64,000 nucleotides of DNA from Trueperella sp. (GTDB lineage: Bacteria; Actinomycetota; Actinomycetes; Actinomycetales; Actinomycetaceae), in NCBI GenBank assembly GCA_030532125.1, contig JAUNLU010000003.1:90491-154490 (forward strand), in the 5' to 3' direction. A program made the position numbers and the translations under genes. This document shows positions 18,168 to 27,458 of this stretch, in pieces (within the stretch, counting starts at the first letter, position 1; each line of letters starts with the position of its first letter). A model generated the notes under the pieces. It was not told the DNA's origin. It made no database searches and saw only the letters and a list, made by a program, of their open reading frames with translations.

Positions 18168-19292
18168 TTAGGACTGAAAGTGGTCCCAGCCGCCCAGTCC
18201 AGCTGTCTCTTTTCCAGCTATAGTTAATCTCCCACTCTGATTTACTCCACGCACAGTACCTATTCGAGTAAATCCAGCGGGGACCGGGTCATCTGCGCCG
18301 ATAGTAGCTAAGAAGCCGTGGTCTTCTCCACCAGTGAGTAACCAATCGCGCCGGTTAGCTCCTAATCGCCCAGCGGCAGCTGCGAGCGGACCCAGTTTGG
18401 CGTCCAGGGCCCGCTTGTCGAGGTCTATCCACACTTGTGCGGCTTTCGCCATCCGGCGACCGTCCCGCACTAAGCCATCGGATACGTCCATCATGGCATG
18501 TAGCTGCATATCACTTGCCGCTTGTAGCGCCGTCACCAGTGGGGGCTGCGGCCGCAAGAAGTGGGCAATCAATTCTGCAAATTGTGTATTAGGTTTATTG
18601 GCCTCCGGGTGCTGCCATTGTGCTGGCGCTGCGGCGTCAGCAGCTGAGGCGTTTTGCGCCGCTGAAATCAGGGCTGCTGTTACCGGATCAGAGATGTCCA
18701 CTGCAGTTTCCGCATTGACTGCACCACTGGCCCCGGCCGCCAAGGCTTGACTGCGCAGCGCGCCGTCATTGCCATATCCAGCTTGCAGCAGTTCGCCGCC
18801 AGCAGCTCCATACCCCATTTTTCCACTGTGGATAACTTGATCTCCGGGCCGGGCACCGCTGCGCAAAACTGGCAAGCGCCCTTCCATATCGCCCAGCACT
18901 GTAACTGAGATGGCGATCTTTTCACCACCCACGAAATCTCCGCCGTCTACCCCTACGCCCAATTCCGAATTTGCCGCCGCAAAACCCCGGCACACATCTT
19001 CCACCCAGGAAACTTCCAAATCGGCAGGTAACGACATCCCTACCACCAGGGAAACTGGGCGGGCTCCCATAGCTACCGCATCAGCTAAATTTTGCATCGC
19101 CGCCCGATAGCCAACGTCATATCCGGTAAACCATTCGCGGGTGAAATGGTGCCCCTCAATCAGCATGTCGATTGAAACTGTGGTTTCACCGCGCATCTTA
19201 AGCACTGCCGAGTCGTCGCCAGACGGCACAGTTACCCCGCGCGCCTGCGGCAGTAACGGAAGAATACGGGAAATTAGAACGTCCTCAGTCAT
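18168..19292 (-). CDS. thiL: Thiamine-monophosphate kinase
   Basis: ATP-dependent kinase making thiamine pyrophosphate from thiamine monophosphate. It shows the family motifs GDDSAVL, the metal-binding SIDMLIEGHHF, DGGDF and MDVSDGLVRD. From the ATG at 19292 (MTEDVLISRILP) the protein has 374 residues, longer than usual because of an alanine-rich insertion of roughly 50 residues before HFLRPQPP. The frame is open further upstream, with candidate ATGs at 19307 and beyond. None has a clear ribosome-binding site, so the start is inferred from homologous N-termini. The chosen start codon lies inside one arm of a long inverted repeat. Confidence 0.88.
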   Translation of the reverse strand: MTEDVLISRILPLLPQARGVTVPSGDDSAVLKMRGETTVSIDMLIEGHHFTREWFTGYDVGYRAAMQNLADAVAMGARPVSLVVGMSLPADLEVSWVEDVCRGFAAANSELGVGVDGGDFVGGEKIAISVTVLGDMEGRLPVLRSGARPGDQVIHSGKMGYGAAGGELLQAGYGNDGALRSQALAAGASGAVNAETAVDISDPVTAALISAAQNASAADAAAPAQWQHPEANKPNTQFAELIAHFLRPQPPLVTALQAASDMQLHAMMDVSDGLVRDGRRMAKAAQVWIDLDKRALDAKLGPLAAAAGRLGANRRDWLLTGGEDHGFLATIGADDPVPAGFTRIGTVRGVNQSGRLTIAGKETAGLGGWDHFQS

Positions 19293-19349
19293 ATCCGAAA
19301 TAAGCATGCTCACCATCATGCCATTTCTAGCGGATATGACCGAGGACGT
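19279..19349 (-). repeat. thiL: Inverted repeat over the thiL start codon
   Basis: ACGTCCTCAGTCATATCCG (19279-19297) and CGGATATGACCGAGGACGT (19331-19349) are inverted copies, 18 of 19 matching, separated by 33 bases. In the thiL transcript the single mismatch becomes a G-U pair, so all 19 positions can pair, and the 3' arm holds the predicted ATG of thiL. The outer copy also reads as a short MTEDV start on the plus strand, which suggests an inverted duplication of the first codons. Confidence 0.8.
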
Positions 19350-19545
19350 AAGGCGATTTATCAGGTAGGTAATCCAGGTATCGCCTGCGGTCGGGCTCAC
19401 CCCCCAACCGCGACCTGGTCACCCCAAGTTTTCTGAGTGTGGGCAAAGCCGCACCTAGTAACAGATTCACTGCACTAGCACCAACTGAGCCGCGACTCAC
19501 TTCAGTAAGTATATGGGGTCACCCTGGATCACGCAAGTAAGCTGA

Positions 19546-20088
19546 CTAGGAATTTTCCTTCACGAATTCCACAAAGGCATCGAGCCAGCGCTGCAGGAAT
19601 GCTCGGGTGCCTTCATCGGTAACTTTCCGATCATCCAGCAGTCCCGACGCCTTTGCAGAGATGTATCCTTCTGGCTGTCCCATAATCTTTGGGTTGAAGA
19701 AATCCAGCGAAGATCGCAACATTTTTTGCCCGAGCGCGGTCGCCACTGAGGACTGCGAAGCACCGATCGTAGCGATTGGCTTGCCGGATAGTGTCCAGTT
19801 CCCAGCCGGACGGGAGGACCAGTCCACTGCGTTATGCATTGCTGGGGTGTAGGAGCGATTGTGCTCTGGGGATACGAAGATGACGCCGTCTGCCTCGCTC
19901 AGGATTTCTTTTAGTTTCGCAGCGGCGGGTGGGAAGTCGCTCTCTAGGTCACGGTTAAACAGCGGTAAATCTTTGATTGGAGCTTCGATCAGCTCCACTC
20001 CTTCTGGAGCTAGCTCCACCAGTGCTTCAGATAGTGCACGGTTAATAGAGTCAGCCGCCAGCGAGCCGACCAGATAAGCAATCTTCAC
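19546..20088 (-). CDS. NADPH-dependent FMN reductase family protein
   Basis: Flavodoxin-like reductase of 180 residues in the NADPH-dependent FMN reductase/ChrR group. The N-terminal phosphate-binding pattern IAYLVGSLAADSINRAL and the core VSPEHNRSYTPAMHNAVDW typical of the family are visible. Such enzymes reduce quinones, azo compounds or metals with FMN; the physiological substrate cannot be read from sequence. A 253-base gap with the inverted repeat separates it from thiL, so joint transcription is uncertain. Confidence 0.85.
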   Translation of the reverse strand: MKIAYLVGSLAADSINRALSEALVELAPEGVELIEAPIKDLPLFNRDLESDFPPAAAKLKEILSEADGVIFVSPEHNRSYTPAMHNAVDWSSRPAGNWTLSGKPIATIGASQSSVATALGQKMLRSSLDFFNPKIMGQPEGYISAKASGLLDDRKVTDEGTRAFLQRWLDAFVEFVKENS

Positions 20089-20203
20089 AATTTTCCTTTC
20101 ACAGAGTTATACAACCACAGTACATACTCAAAAATACCCCAATTTAGTCAAACTTTCAACGACTTTATTGCTTTATTGACCGGCTGCCAGTGCGGGCGCC
20201 AGA

Positions 20204-21316
20204 TTAACGCAACCCCACTGGCCGATTCAACGCTAACCAGATCAACTCGTCGAGCAGCTGCGAATAAGGCATGCCAGTGTGTTCCCACAGCACTGGATAC
20301 ATCGAAAAAGGTGTAAAACCAGGGATAGTGTTTATCTCGATAATGGAGATATTTTCTGCGGAGACGAAGAAATCCACCCGCGCCATCCCCTCGCAACCAA
20401 AAGCGTCAAAAGCGCGCACTGCCAACTCCCGCACTTGCTGCGCCATATCTGCCGGCAACTGCGCCGGCACGCTCATCTCTAGCCCATCTGGGTTGAGATA
20501 TTTAGCTTCAAAATCGTAGAAGTCAGATTTAGGTGCCGACAGCAGCACTTCCCCTAAAACCGACGCCCGTGCCGGATCGTCGCCTCGGCCTTCCAGCACG
20601 GCACACTCGATTTCGCGCCCAACTATTCCTTGCTCTACCACAACTTTCGGGTCATGTTCTTGGGCGGCAGCAACGGCGTCATCCAGCTCTGCTAGGGAAT
20701 CAATCCGAGTAATACCAATCGAGGATCCCGCCCGGGCAGGCTTCACATAAAGTGGATACTCGAGTTCAGCTATTTGAGCCAGTAATTTTTCCCGCCCGGT
20801 GCGCCACTGACTAGCGGTGAAAGCCACATACGGACCCACCGGTAGCCCCGCCGCCTCCAGCACTATCTTCATATAGTGCTTATCCATCCCCGCCGCTGAG
20901 GCAAATACCCCGCACCCCACATACGGTATGCGGGACATCTCTAGCAGCCCCTGAATCGTGCCATCTTCTCCAAACGGGCCGTGCAACAGCGGGAATACGA
21001 CGTCGATATCTTGCAATAGTTTCAGGTTCGTGGCATCTGAACTCACATCTAGAAATGGCTGAGAACCGTTTCCCGCCGGAATAACCACGCGCCGGTCAGA
21101 TTCACCGACCTCATATAACCCGTGCGACAACTTCAGTTCTTCAGGATTGTCGGTGCCCGGCACCCAAGTGCCATCGCGTTGAATCGCAATTGGAATTACT
21201 TCATATCGCTGCGGATCCAGCGAATCCATCACCGCTCCCGCAGTGGCACACGAAATAGAATGCTCGCCAGAAACTCCGCCATAAATCAAGGCAATGCGAA
21301 TTTTTTTATTCTCCAC
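20204..21316 (-). CDS. ddl: D-alanine--D-alanine ligase
   Basis: ATP-grasp ligase making the D-Ala-D-Ala dipeptide for peptidoglycan. The frame is open to 21640 but the true start is most likely the GTG at 21316 (VENKKIRIALIYGGVSGEHS), which gives 370 residues, the family norm. GGVSGEHSIS, the ATP-grasp stretch YVKPARAGSSIG and EINTIPGFTPFSMYP mark the active site. It is divergent from the AMIN-like lipoprotein gene, with about 100 bases between the starts. Confidence 0.93.
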   Translation of the reverse strand: MENKKIRIALIYGGVSGEHSISCATAGAVMDSLDPQRYEVIPIAIQRDGTWVPGTDNPEELKLSHGLYEVGESDRRVVIPAGNGSQPFLDVSSDATNLKLLQDIDVVFPLLHGPFGEDGTIQGLLEMSRIPYVGCGVFASAAGMDKHYMKIVLEAAGLPVGPYVAFTASQWRTGREKLLAQIAELEYPLYVKPARAGSSIGITRIDSLAELDDAVAAAQEHDPKVVVEQGIVGREIECAVLEGRGDDPARASVLGEVLLSAPKSDFYDFEAKYLNPDGLEMSVPAQLPADMAQQVRELAVRAFDAFGCEGMARVDFFVSAENISIIEINTIPGFTPFSMYPVLWEHTGMPYSQLLDELIWLALNRPVGLR

Positions 21317-21416
21317 GCCCAACACTCTACTCACCTTCGCCACCAGGAGTGCAGTATGCTTTTGGCAAGTCGCAAAACCAGCTACAGATTTTGCGCTGGA
21401 AAACTGGGAGGTCGAG

Positions 21417-22019
21417 ATGAAGAAAACCCTGATCGCAGTTGTTGCCCTTGCTTTGACGCTGAGCGCTTGCGCAGCGGATCCGGACGCCAAACCCAGCGGA
21501 AATTCCGAAGCTGCAGCCTCCCAGACCACCACCGCAACCACAGACGACGCCCCGCTCGACCGCAGTGAATTTGACACCGCCGCGGTCACCACCGACAACT
21601 GGTTAGAATACGGTTCTTTGCGCCCCCAAGCAGTGCGCACTGGAGTACATGACGGCTACGAGCGAGTAGTAGTGGAATACGACGGCGCTGGCAAACTGGG
21701 ATGGAAGACCACTGGCTGGGCGGCAGAAGCCCGGCAGCCTGGTTCCGGATTTCCGATTGAATTGGGTGGCAAACGCGCACTTCAGATTGTAATCTCTGGC
21801 GTAACCTATCCTGAGGGCGTGGCCGATGCTAGCGGTAATGCTAACATCCCAGATTTAAGTGCCGATCTAACAAAGGGTACCCAGCTCACTGGTATCGAGG
21901 TAGATCAGCCATTTGAGGGTCTCCATACGGTAACCTTGGGAGCTAACTCCGGCCTCAAGTACCGGATTACCAGCATGTCCCAGCCCACGCGGCTAATTAT
22001 CGACTTACTAACCGAATAA
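21417..22019 (+). CDS. AMIN-like domain lipoprotein
   Basis: A secreted lipoprotein of 200 residues. It starts at the ATG at 21417 with GGGAGG 5 bases upstream. The signal peptide ends in the lipobox LSAC, with the lipidated cysteine near residue 18. A Ser/Thr/Ala-rich linker follows, then a beta-rich domain (YERVVVEYDG ... YRITSMSQPTRLIIDL) resembling the actinobacterial AMIN-like domain, which in other contexts binds cell-wall polymers. Its place beside ddl and murA fits an envelope role. The specific function is unknown. Confidence 0.72.
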   Translation: MKKTLIAVVALALTLSACAADPDAKPSGNSEAAASQTTTATTDDAPLDRSEFDTAAVTTDNWLEYGSLRPQAVRTGVHDGYERVVVEYDGAGKLGWKTTGWAAEARQPGSGFPIELGGKRALQIVISGVTYPEGVADASGNANIPDLSADLTKGTQLTGIEVDQPFEGLHTVTLGANSGLKYRITSMSQPTRLIIDLLTE

Positions 22020-22092
22020 CAGCTGTTGTCTCAGTGACGACACTCAGGCAACTGGGGATTGCAAGGCGGGCACTCCTCTGTTACCTATCGAA

Positions 22093-23415
22093 CTAATCCC
22101 TAATCAGTTCGACGTCAGCATTCAGCGCACGCAGTTTAGCTAGGAAGTATTCGTAGCCGCGGTTAATGATGCCAATTCCGGACACTAGCGAAGTTCCTTC
22201 TGCCGCCAAAGCTGCAATAAGGTGGGAGAATCCGCCGCGCAGATCAGGCACTTCCACATCGGCAGCATGTAGTTTGGTTGGTCCCTGGATAACTGCGGAG
22301 TGGTAGTAGTTCTCTAGCCCAAATCGGCAGCGCTTCCCACCCAGGCACTCGCGATAGACCTGGATATGTGCCCCCATGTCATTTAGGGCCTTGGTGAAAC
22401 CAAAGCGGTTTTCGTACACCGTCTCATGCACGATAGACACCCCTTCAGCCTGAGTCAATGCCACCACCATAGGTTGCTGCCAATCGGTCATAAATCCCGG
22501 GTGGACGTCCGTTTCAATCGGCAAAGAATTTAGCTTGCCACCGGGATGCCAGAACCGGATACCGTCGTCATAGACCTCAAATGCCCCGCCAACTTTGCGG
22601 AACACGTTGAGGAAGTTCATCATCGGTTCTTGTTGTGCGCCATGCACTGTAATATCGCCGCCAGTTGCTAGCGCAGCGCACGCCCACGACCCAGCTTCTA
22701 TTCGGTCAGCCAGCGCAGTGTGGGTATAGCCGTGTAGTTTCTCTACCCCTTCAATGTGGATAGTGCGGTCAGTATCTACAGTGATCAGCGCACCCATCTT
22801 TTGCAGTACCGCAATCAAATCCATGATTTCTGGCTCGATAGCCGCACCAGTCAGTTCAGTGATGCCCCGGGCGCGCACCGCGGAGAGCAGTGTCTGTTCG
22901 GTAGCGCCAACTGAGGGATACGGCAGGTGCACTTTGCGGGCGCGCAATCCGTTAGGTGCTAGCAGATGCAGACCCCAGTCTTTTTCATCCCGGATCGCCC
23001 CGAAATCTTCTAGTACTTGCAAGTGGAAGTTAACTGGGCGATCTCCAATATGGCAACCGCCCAGATCCGGGATTAGCGCTTCCCCCAGCACATGCAGTAA
23101 TGGACCGCAGAACAGAATCGGGATACGCGAAGAGCCAGCTAATCGATCCACTTCTGCCGGATCAGGCAGGCGGATTTTCCCCGGCGTGATAGAAATTATT
23201 CCCGCAGCCGGATCGTAATCAACCGCCGCACCGTGGATCCGCAAAAGTTCTGAAACTACTTCCACATCACGGATATTGGGCACATTGCGCAACACCGATG
23301 TCTCTTCGGTAAGTAATGCGGCCACCATCGCCTTGGAAACGAAGTTCTTGGCTCCACGTACGTTGATCTCCCCTACCAGAGGTTGACCGCCATTTACCTT
23401 TAAGATCTCGCCCAT
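22093..23415 (-). CDS. murA: UDP-N-acetylglucosamine 1-carboxyvinyltransferase
   Basis: First committed enzyme of peptidoglycan synthesis, transferring enolpyruvate from PEP to UDP-GlcNAc. The 440 residues begin MGEILKVNGGQPLVGEINVRG with the conserved KN pair in GAKNF. The active-site loop reads GGCHIGDRP, so the fosfomycin-reactive cysteine is present, unlike the aspartate of mycobacteria. Fosfomycin sensitivity at the target level is therefore expected, though that is inference. Confidence 0.94.
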   Translation of the reverse strand: MGEILKVNGGQPLVGEINVRGAKNFVSKAMVAALLTEETSVLRNVPNIRDVEVVSELLRIHGAAVDYDPAAGIISITPGKIRLPDPAEVDRLAGSSRIPILFCGPLLHVLGEALIPDLGGCHIGDRPVNFHLQVLEDFGAIRDEKDWGLHLLAPNGLRARKVHLPYPSVGATEQTLLSAVRARGITELTGAAIEPEIMDLIAVLQKMGALITVDTDRTIHIEGVEKLHGYTHTALADRIEAGSWACAALATGGDITVHGAQQEPMMNFLNVFRKVGGAFEVYDDGIRFWHPGGKLNSLPIETDVHPGFMTDWQQPMVVALTQAEGVSIVHETVYENRFGFTKALNDMGAHIQVYRECLGGKRCRFGLENYYHSAVIQGPTKLHAADVEVPDLRGGFSHLIAALAAEGTSLVSGIGIINRGYEYFLAKLRALNADVELIRD

Positions 23416-23544
23416 AGCAACCTTTCGCTCCCCAACGGGACACTATCTGCCACTCGATATGGCATCCATAATAACCGCTTAACGGATTAACGATGGTGGT
23501 GAAAGTAACGGGCAGGAACCAGTGGCTACCGCCAGACCTACAGG

Positions 23545-26529
23545 CTAGTTCTTCCTGCGCTTAGCAGATGTGAGGATAACCCCACCAGCCAACAGCGAAA
23601 TTCCAGCCAAGACCAGCGGCAACACATCCGCACCCGTATTAGCTAACGAGGACCCAGAGCCCTGAGATGATGGACCCCCAGTCACCTCATCAACCGAGGT
23701 AGGTGGCTCAGTTGGTGTTTCACAGTTTGTGCTTAGATCTGCACTCCAAGTCCACTCAGTTTGCGCGTCGTCAGCCAGAACGTATCCATCCAGAACTTTT
23801 GCTCTTACAATGACGGTCTGCCCATAGTCATACACAAAACGACCATCGCTATTAGCAGTCAGTTCTTCACCGTCAACCGTTACCGAGTAAACGACGCCTT
23901 CAGTCTCTACCACCTCAGCATAGGGCTGCACCGTACATGAGAACGGATCGGATGCAGATGGGTTAACGAAAATCGGGTCATTTGGCCTTACCACAGGCGT
24001 TGATGGCCCCAACGGGCAAAGCCGCCCAGCAACACTAAGCTCCCACTCAGTATCACCAACAACCTTCAGATTGTCACCCTTAAACTCATCCTTCAAAGAC
24101 GCAGTCACCTTAACAATCGACCCATCCTTAACCTGCTGGTAATCAAAATAAGTCGAATCAGGAATAACAACCGTACCCTCAACACCACACTGACTAGCCG
24201 CCTCAACACTAGGCACCAAAGCCTTCACACTAGCCGGCAACAACGGGCAAAGCCGCCCAGCAACACTAAGCTCCCACTCAGTATCACCAACAACCTTCAG
24301 ATTGTCACCCTTAAACTCATCCTTCAAAGACGCAGTCACCTTAACAATCGACCCATCCTTAACCTGCTGGTAATCAAAATAAGTCGAATCAGGAATAACA
24401 ACCGTACCCTCAACACCACACTGACTAGCCGCCTCAACACTAGGCACCAAAGCCTTCACACTAGCCGGCAACAACGGGCAAAGCCGCCCAGCAACACTAA
24501 GCTCCCACTCAGTATCACCAACAACCTTCAGATTGTCACCCTTAAACTCATCCTTCAAAGACGCAGTCACCTTAACAATCGACCCATCCTTAACCTGCTG
24601 GTAATCAAAATAAGTCGAATCAGGAATAACAACCGTACCCTCAACACCACACTGACTAGCCGCCTCAACACTAGGCGCCAAAGCCTTCACACTAGCCGGC
24701 AACAACGGGCAAGCCTCGGGGTCCACGTCCTCGAACTTCCACTCAAATACAGCATCGGAAGGAACTTCAAAGAGGTGCTTATACTCGTCTACAATCTGGG
24801 CTTTAACAGTTATATATGCAGACCCAGTTACCTGCCCGTTATCGTCAAGATCCTTGTTGTAGGAAACCTTATAGGTGAACGGATTAGGCTCTCCAGGATT
24901 CGGTCCCGTCGTCTCCGGCTTAATCACCTTGCCCGGAACGCCGCACTTATCTGATTTTTCAAATTTCGGCGCTAGCGGAGAAACAATCTGTTTGTAAGCA
25001 AACGAGGCTGTATCTATCTTGTTTGGTCCAGCGAAATTATCGGCTTCTTCTGTATACCCCGTACCGTTATATAGAGTAGCCGTATAAGTGCTACCTGTTA
25101 TCGCATCCGTGGGAACGGTGAACGCGCATTCTTCGATTAATCCAAACGATGTGATGTTTTCACATTTAGAAATCTCGTTTCCGCTGCCATCTTTCCACAG
25201 GATGCTGTTAGCAAGCAGGCTGCGCCCCTCTATTCGGGGGATAACCTTAGTGACTTTGTCATTCACAACTTGTTTATCCAAGCTGATCTTCAGATCATAA
25301 TAAGGAACTACCGCAAAATCGAAAGCAGTAATCTTTTGCTTGTTGCCATTAGGAGGCACCGTACCCGGTTCAACTAAAAGACCGGTCTGATTTGGGTGAC
25401 TGAATACGTTATCCGCATAGGCGGAGTATGAAGGAAATATATTACCGTTCGGATCTTCGACGAAGGCATAGATCGTTTTGCCTTCGTTGTAAACTTCAGC
25501 GGAACTGAACTTCACCGAGTATTTACCCGTTTTGTCGACAGGGCTATAAACTGTTTCAGCAACACAGTCTGAACCATCCAGCAGTTCCTTGGTGGCACTA
25601 ATCCATTCTTCTTTAGGTTTGGTTTCAGTGATCGCCATTGCCTGAGCTTGGCAATCTGGTTTCAAAACAGACGCCACAACCTTGTAGCCTTCCGGGAAGA
25701 AGTCTTTACCGTTATCCTCACCGATTTGCATTGCAGGACCGCCAATCTGGGCGTTAGAACCTGCTCTTTCAATCCAAACCCTACCCTGCACGGAATAAGG
25801 CTCCTGTTTCCTCAATCGCGAAGTGTATACAGAGGTGGTCTTAAGTCTCGGCTCAGTGGTCATATACGACGCTGGCATCTGGTAAGCACCAAGGCGAATA
25901 TTACTCATTGACTCGCCATCAGAAATCCCGCCGAGATTAAACCTGTAGCTAAATAAGGAAGAATCTGGTAAGCCCGGATTACCCATACCAGAAACACCAT
26001 CATTCATCAATATGACCTTTGAGCCCGTTACTTCATCCGTATAAGACTCAAACCAAATCTTAAAATCCTGATACAGTTTGGAATCATCGGATGAGAAGTT
26101 GTGCCCGGGGCGGAATACATGCTCTTTCCCAAACGCATCTACCCAGCTAGGGATAGTGAAAGCAAAGCTGCCATCCCTAGCTCCCTCAATGTCGTTGCTA
26201 GTTTGGGTTACGTAGATGGGCGACACCTGCCCGTCGATATCTCTCCAGTGGAAGTAAATATTAATGCCTGCAGGTAATGAAGGATTGGCATCGGGACGTT
26301 CAGTAACCTGAATTGTTTCGGTAAGTAGCGCCGTCCACCCCGTAACGCTTGTACCCTCACTAACGCCATCAGCTGTGGCAGGGATAGCATCAGCCGTACT
26401 GAGACCGGATGGAGCCGGAACTGGATCGGCTGCGACCGCATTAACAGGTACTGCTGCTAGAGCCCCAAGCGCCAAGACTGCTGCAGTGACGTAGGCAAAT
26501 ACAGCTTTGCGTCCTTCTGCTTTCCGCAT
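23545..26529 (-). CDS. Wall-anchored surface protein with tandem repeats
   Basis: A 994-residue secreted protein. A signal peptide (about 1-35, ending near NAVAA) is followed by a long ectodomain of unrecognised fold, three 77-residue repeats (about 609-839), and a C-terminal sorting signal: LANTG at 962-966, a hydrophobic helix, then KRRKN. LAxTG motifs are associated with class E sortases of Actinobacteria. Each repeat contains two cysteines (CPLLPA and SQCGVEG), which could form disulfides. GGGAGA precedes the ATG. No sortase gene is nearby. Adhesion or fibrillar surface display is a reasonable guess, but no ligand-binding domain was recognised. Confidence 0.82.
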   Translation of the reverse strand: MRKAEGRKAVFAYVTAAVLALGALAAVPVNAVAADPVPAPSGLSTADAIPATADGVSEGTSVTGWTALLTETIQVTERPDANPSLPAGINIYFHWRDIDGQVSPIYVTQTSNDIEGARDGSFAFTIPSWVDAFGKEHVFRPGHNFSSDDSKLYQDFKIWFESYTDEVTGSKVILMNDGVSGMGNPGLPDSSLFSYRFNLGGISDGESMSNIRLGAYQMPASYMTTEPRLKTTSVYTSRLRKQEPYSVQGRVWIERAGSNAQIGGPAMQIGEDNGKDFFPEGYKVVASVLKPDCQAQAMAITETKPKEEWISATKELLDGSDCVAETVYSPVDKTGKYSVKFSSAEVYNEGKTIYAFVEDPNGNIFPSYSAYADNVFSHPNQTGLLVEPGTVPPNGNKQKITAFDFAVVPYYDLKISLDKQVVNDKVTKVIPRIEGRSLLANSILWKDGSGNEISKCENITSFGLIEECAFTVPTDAITGSTYTATLYNGTGYTEEADNFAGPNKIDTASFAYKQIVSPLAPKFEKSDKCGVPGKVIKPETTGPNPGEPNPFTYKVSYNKDLDDNGQVTGSAYITVKAQIVDEYKHLFEVPSDAVFEWKFEDVDPEACPLLPASVKALAPSVEAASQCGVEGTVVIPDSTYFDYQQVKDGSIVKVTASLKDEFKGDNLKVVGDTEWELSVAGRLCPLLPASVKALVPSVEAASQCGVEGTVVIPDSTYFDYQQVKDGSIVKVTASLKDEFKGDNLKVVGDTEWELSVAGRLCPLLPASVKALVPSVEAASQCGVEGTVVIPDSTYFDYQQVKDGSIVKVTASLKDEFKGDNLKVVGDTEWELSVAGRLCPLGPSTPVVRPNDPIFVNPSASDPFSCTVQPYAEVVETEGVVYSVTVDGEELTANSDGRFVYDYGQTVIVRAKVLDGYVLADDAQTEWTWSADLSTNCETPTEPPTSVDEVTGGPSSQGSGSSLANTGADVLPLVLAGISLLAGGVILTSAKRRKN
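24011..24703 (-). repeat. Three tandem 231-bp repeats in surface-protein gene
   Basis: Three units of exactly 231 bases (77 codons) begin near 24011, 24242 and 24473. They appear identical by eye except for one base, which changes Val to Ala in the copy nearest the N-terminus. Such DNA identity points to recent duplication or ongoing gene conversion, and the copy number is likely to vary between strains. Confidence 0.93.
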
Positions 26530-26807
26530 GTTTCATATCTCCCTAGAATTTTTGTGACAGAACCGTCATAAACTCTAAGGAAATGCTAATATGTAGATGC
26601 TAAATTTTCACGAAAAACTCAAGAACTCACTCTGCATTTTTCTGTCAGATAAGTCACTACAAAAGCTCGAAATCAGCTACAATCTGAGCCGATTCTTCAC
26701 AATCCTGGTTACTTGCAGAACAGAAATCCGTCATCTCGTTCCATCCGCGCCCGGCCCCCTTATTCATTCACAGCCCTAGTCTGACTCCATCGCGGGGAAA
26801 GCTCCAC

Positions 26808-27419
26808 CTACTGCAGAAGTAAGTGTTTGGCCGGCAAGGTAGTAGGCTTGAAATCTGGTCGGTTTTCCTCAAACTCAGTAATCAGATCTGCATCCTGCAA
26901 AGTCAGCCCAATATCGTCCAGTCCCTCCAGCAACATCCAGCGGGTGTAGTCGTCAATCTCAAAGCGCGCAGTGAAATTACCAGCTTGGACAGTACGCTCC
27001 ACCAAATCAACTGTTACTTGCATGCCTGGGTCCGCTTCGAGCAATTCCCAGAGTTCTTCGATATCGGTTTGCGGTAAAACGCCGGCAACCAGCCCCTGCT
27101 TTCCAGCATTGCCCCGGAAAATATCTGCGAACCGGGAGGCTAACACCACCCGAAAACCGTAGTCATTGAGTGCCCAAACTGCGTGCTCTCGAGAGGATCC
27201 CGTTCCAAAATCAGGACCCGCCACCAGCACACTGCCGGCCCGGTAAGGCTCCTGGTTGAGAACAAATTCAGGGTCACGGCGCCAGTTAAAGAACAGCGCG
27301 TCAGCGAATCCAGTGCGCGCCACGCTCTTAAGATATACCGCGGGGATAATCTGATCCGTATCTACGTTAGCCCGACGCAGCGGGACGCCGACGCCGGTGT
27401 GTGCAGTGAACTTTTCCAT
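26808..27419 (-). CDS. leuD: 3-isopropylmalate dehydratase small subunit
   Basis: Small subunit of isopropylmalate isomerase (leucine synthesis), carrying the swivelling domain. The 203-residue protein begins [26 protein letters not shown], with the family motif [10 protein letters not shown] and [13 protein letters not shown]. It follows leuC after 39 bases in one transcript. Confidence 0.95.
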   Translation of the reverse strand: MEKFTAHTGVGVPLRRANVDTDQIIPAVYLKSVARTGFADALFFNWRRDPEFVLNQEPYRAGSVLVAGPDFGTGSSREHAVWALNDYGFRVVLASRFADIFRGNAGKQGLVAGVLPQTDIEELWELLEADPGMQVTVDLVERTVQAGNFTARFEIDDYTRWMLLEGLDDIGLTLQDADLITEFEENRPDFKPTTLPAKHLLLQ

Positions 27420-27458
27420 GACAGTTTCCTAATTCTTACTCTCGTGACCGGGCCAATA

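Noticed and set aside
19293-19545. TPP riboswitch upstream of thiL
   Set aside because: The conserved CUGAGA and downstream TPP-aptamer elements are not found on the minus strand; only the inverted repeat is notable.
21317-21640. N-terminal extension of ddl (continuous frame to 21640)
   Set aside because: It lacks conserved sequence, overlaps the lipoprotein gene on the other strand, and the GTG at 21316 gives the standard length.
24011-24703. Regular repeats that might be taken for a CRISPR array
   Set aside because: The 231-bp units are in-frame, contiguous and protein-coding, with no spacers.
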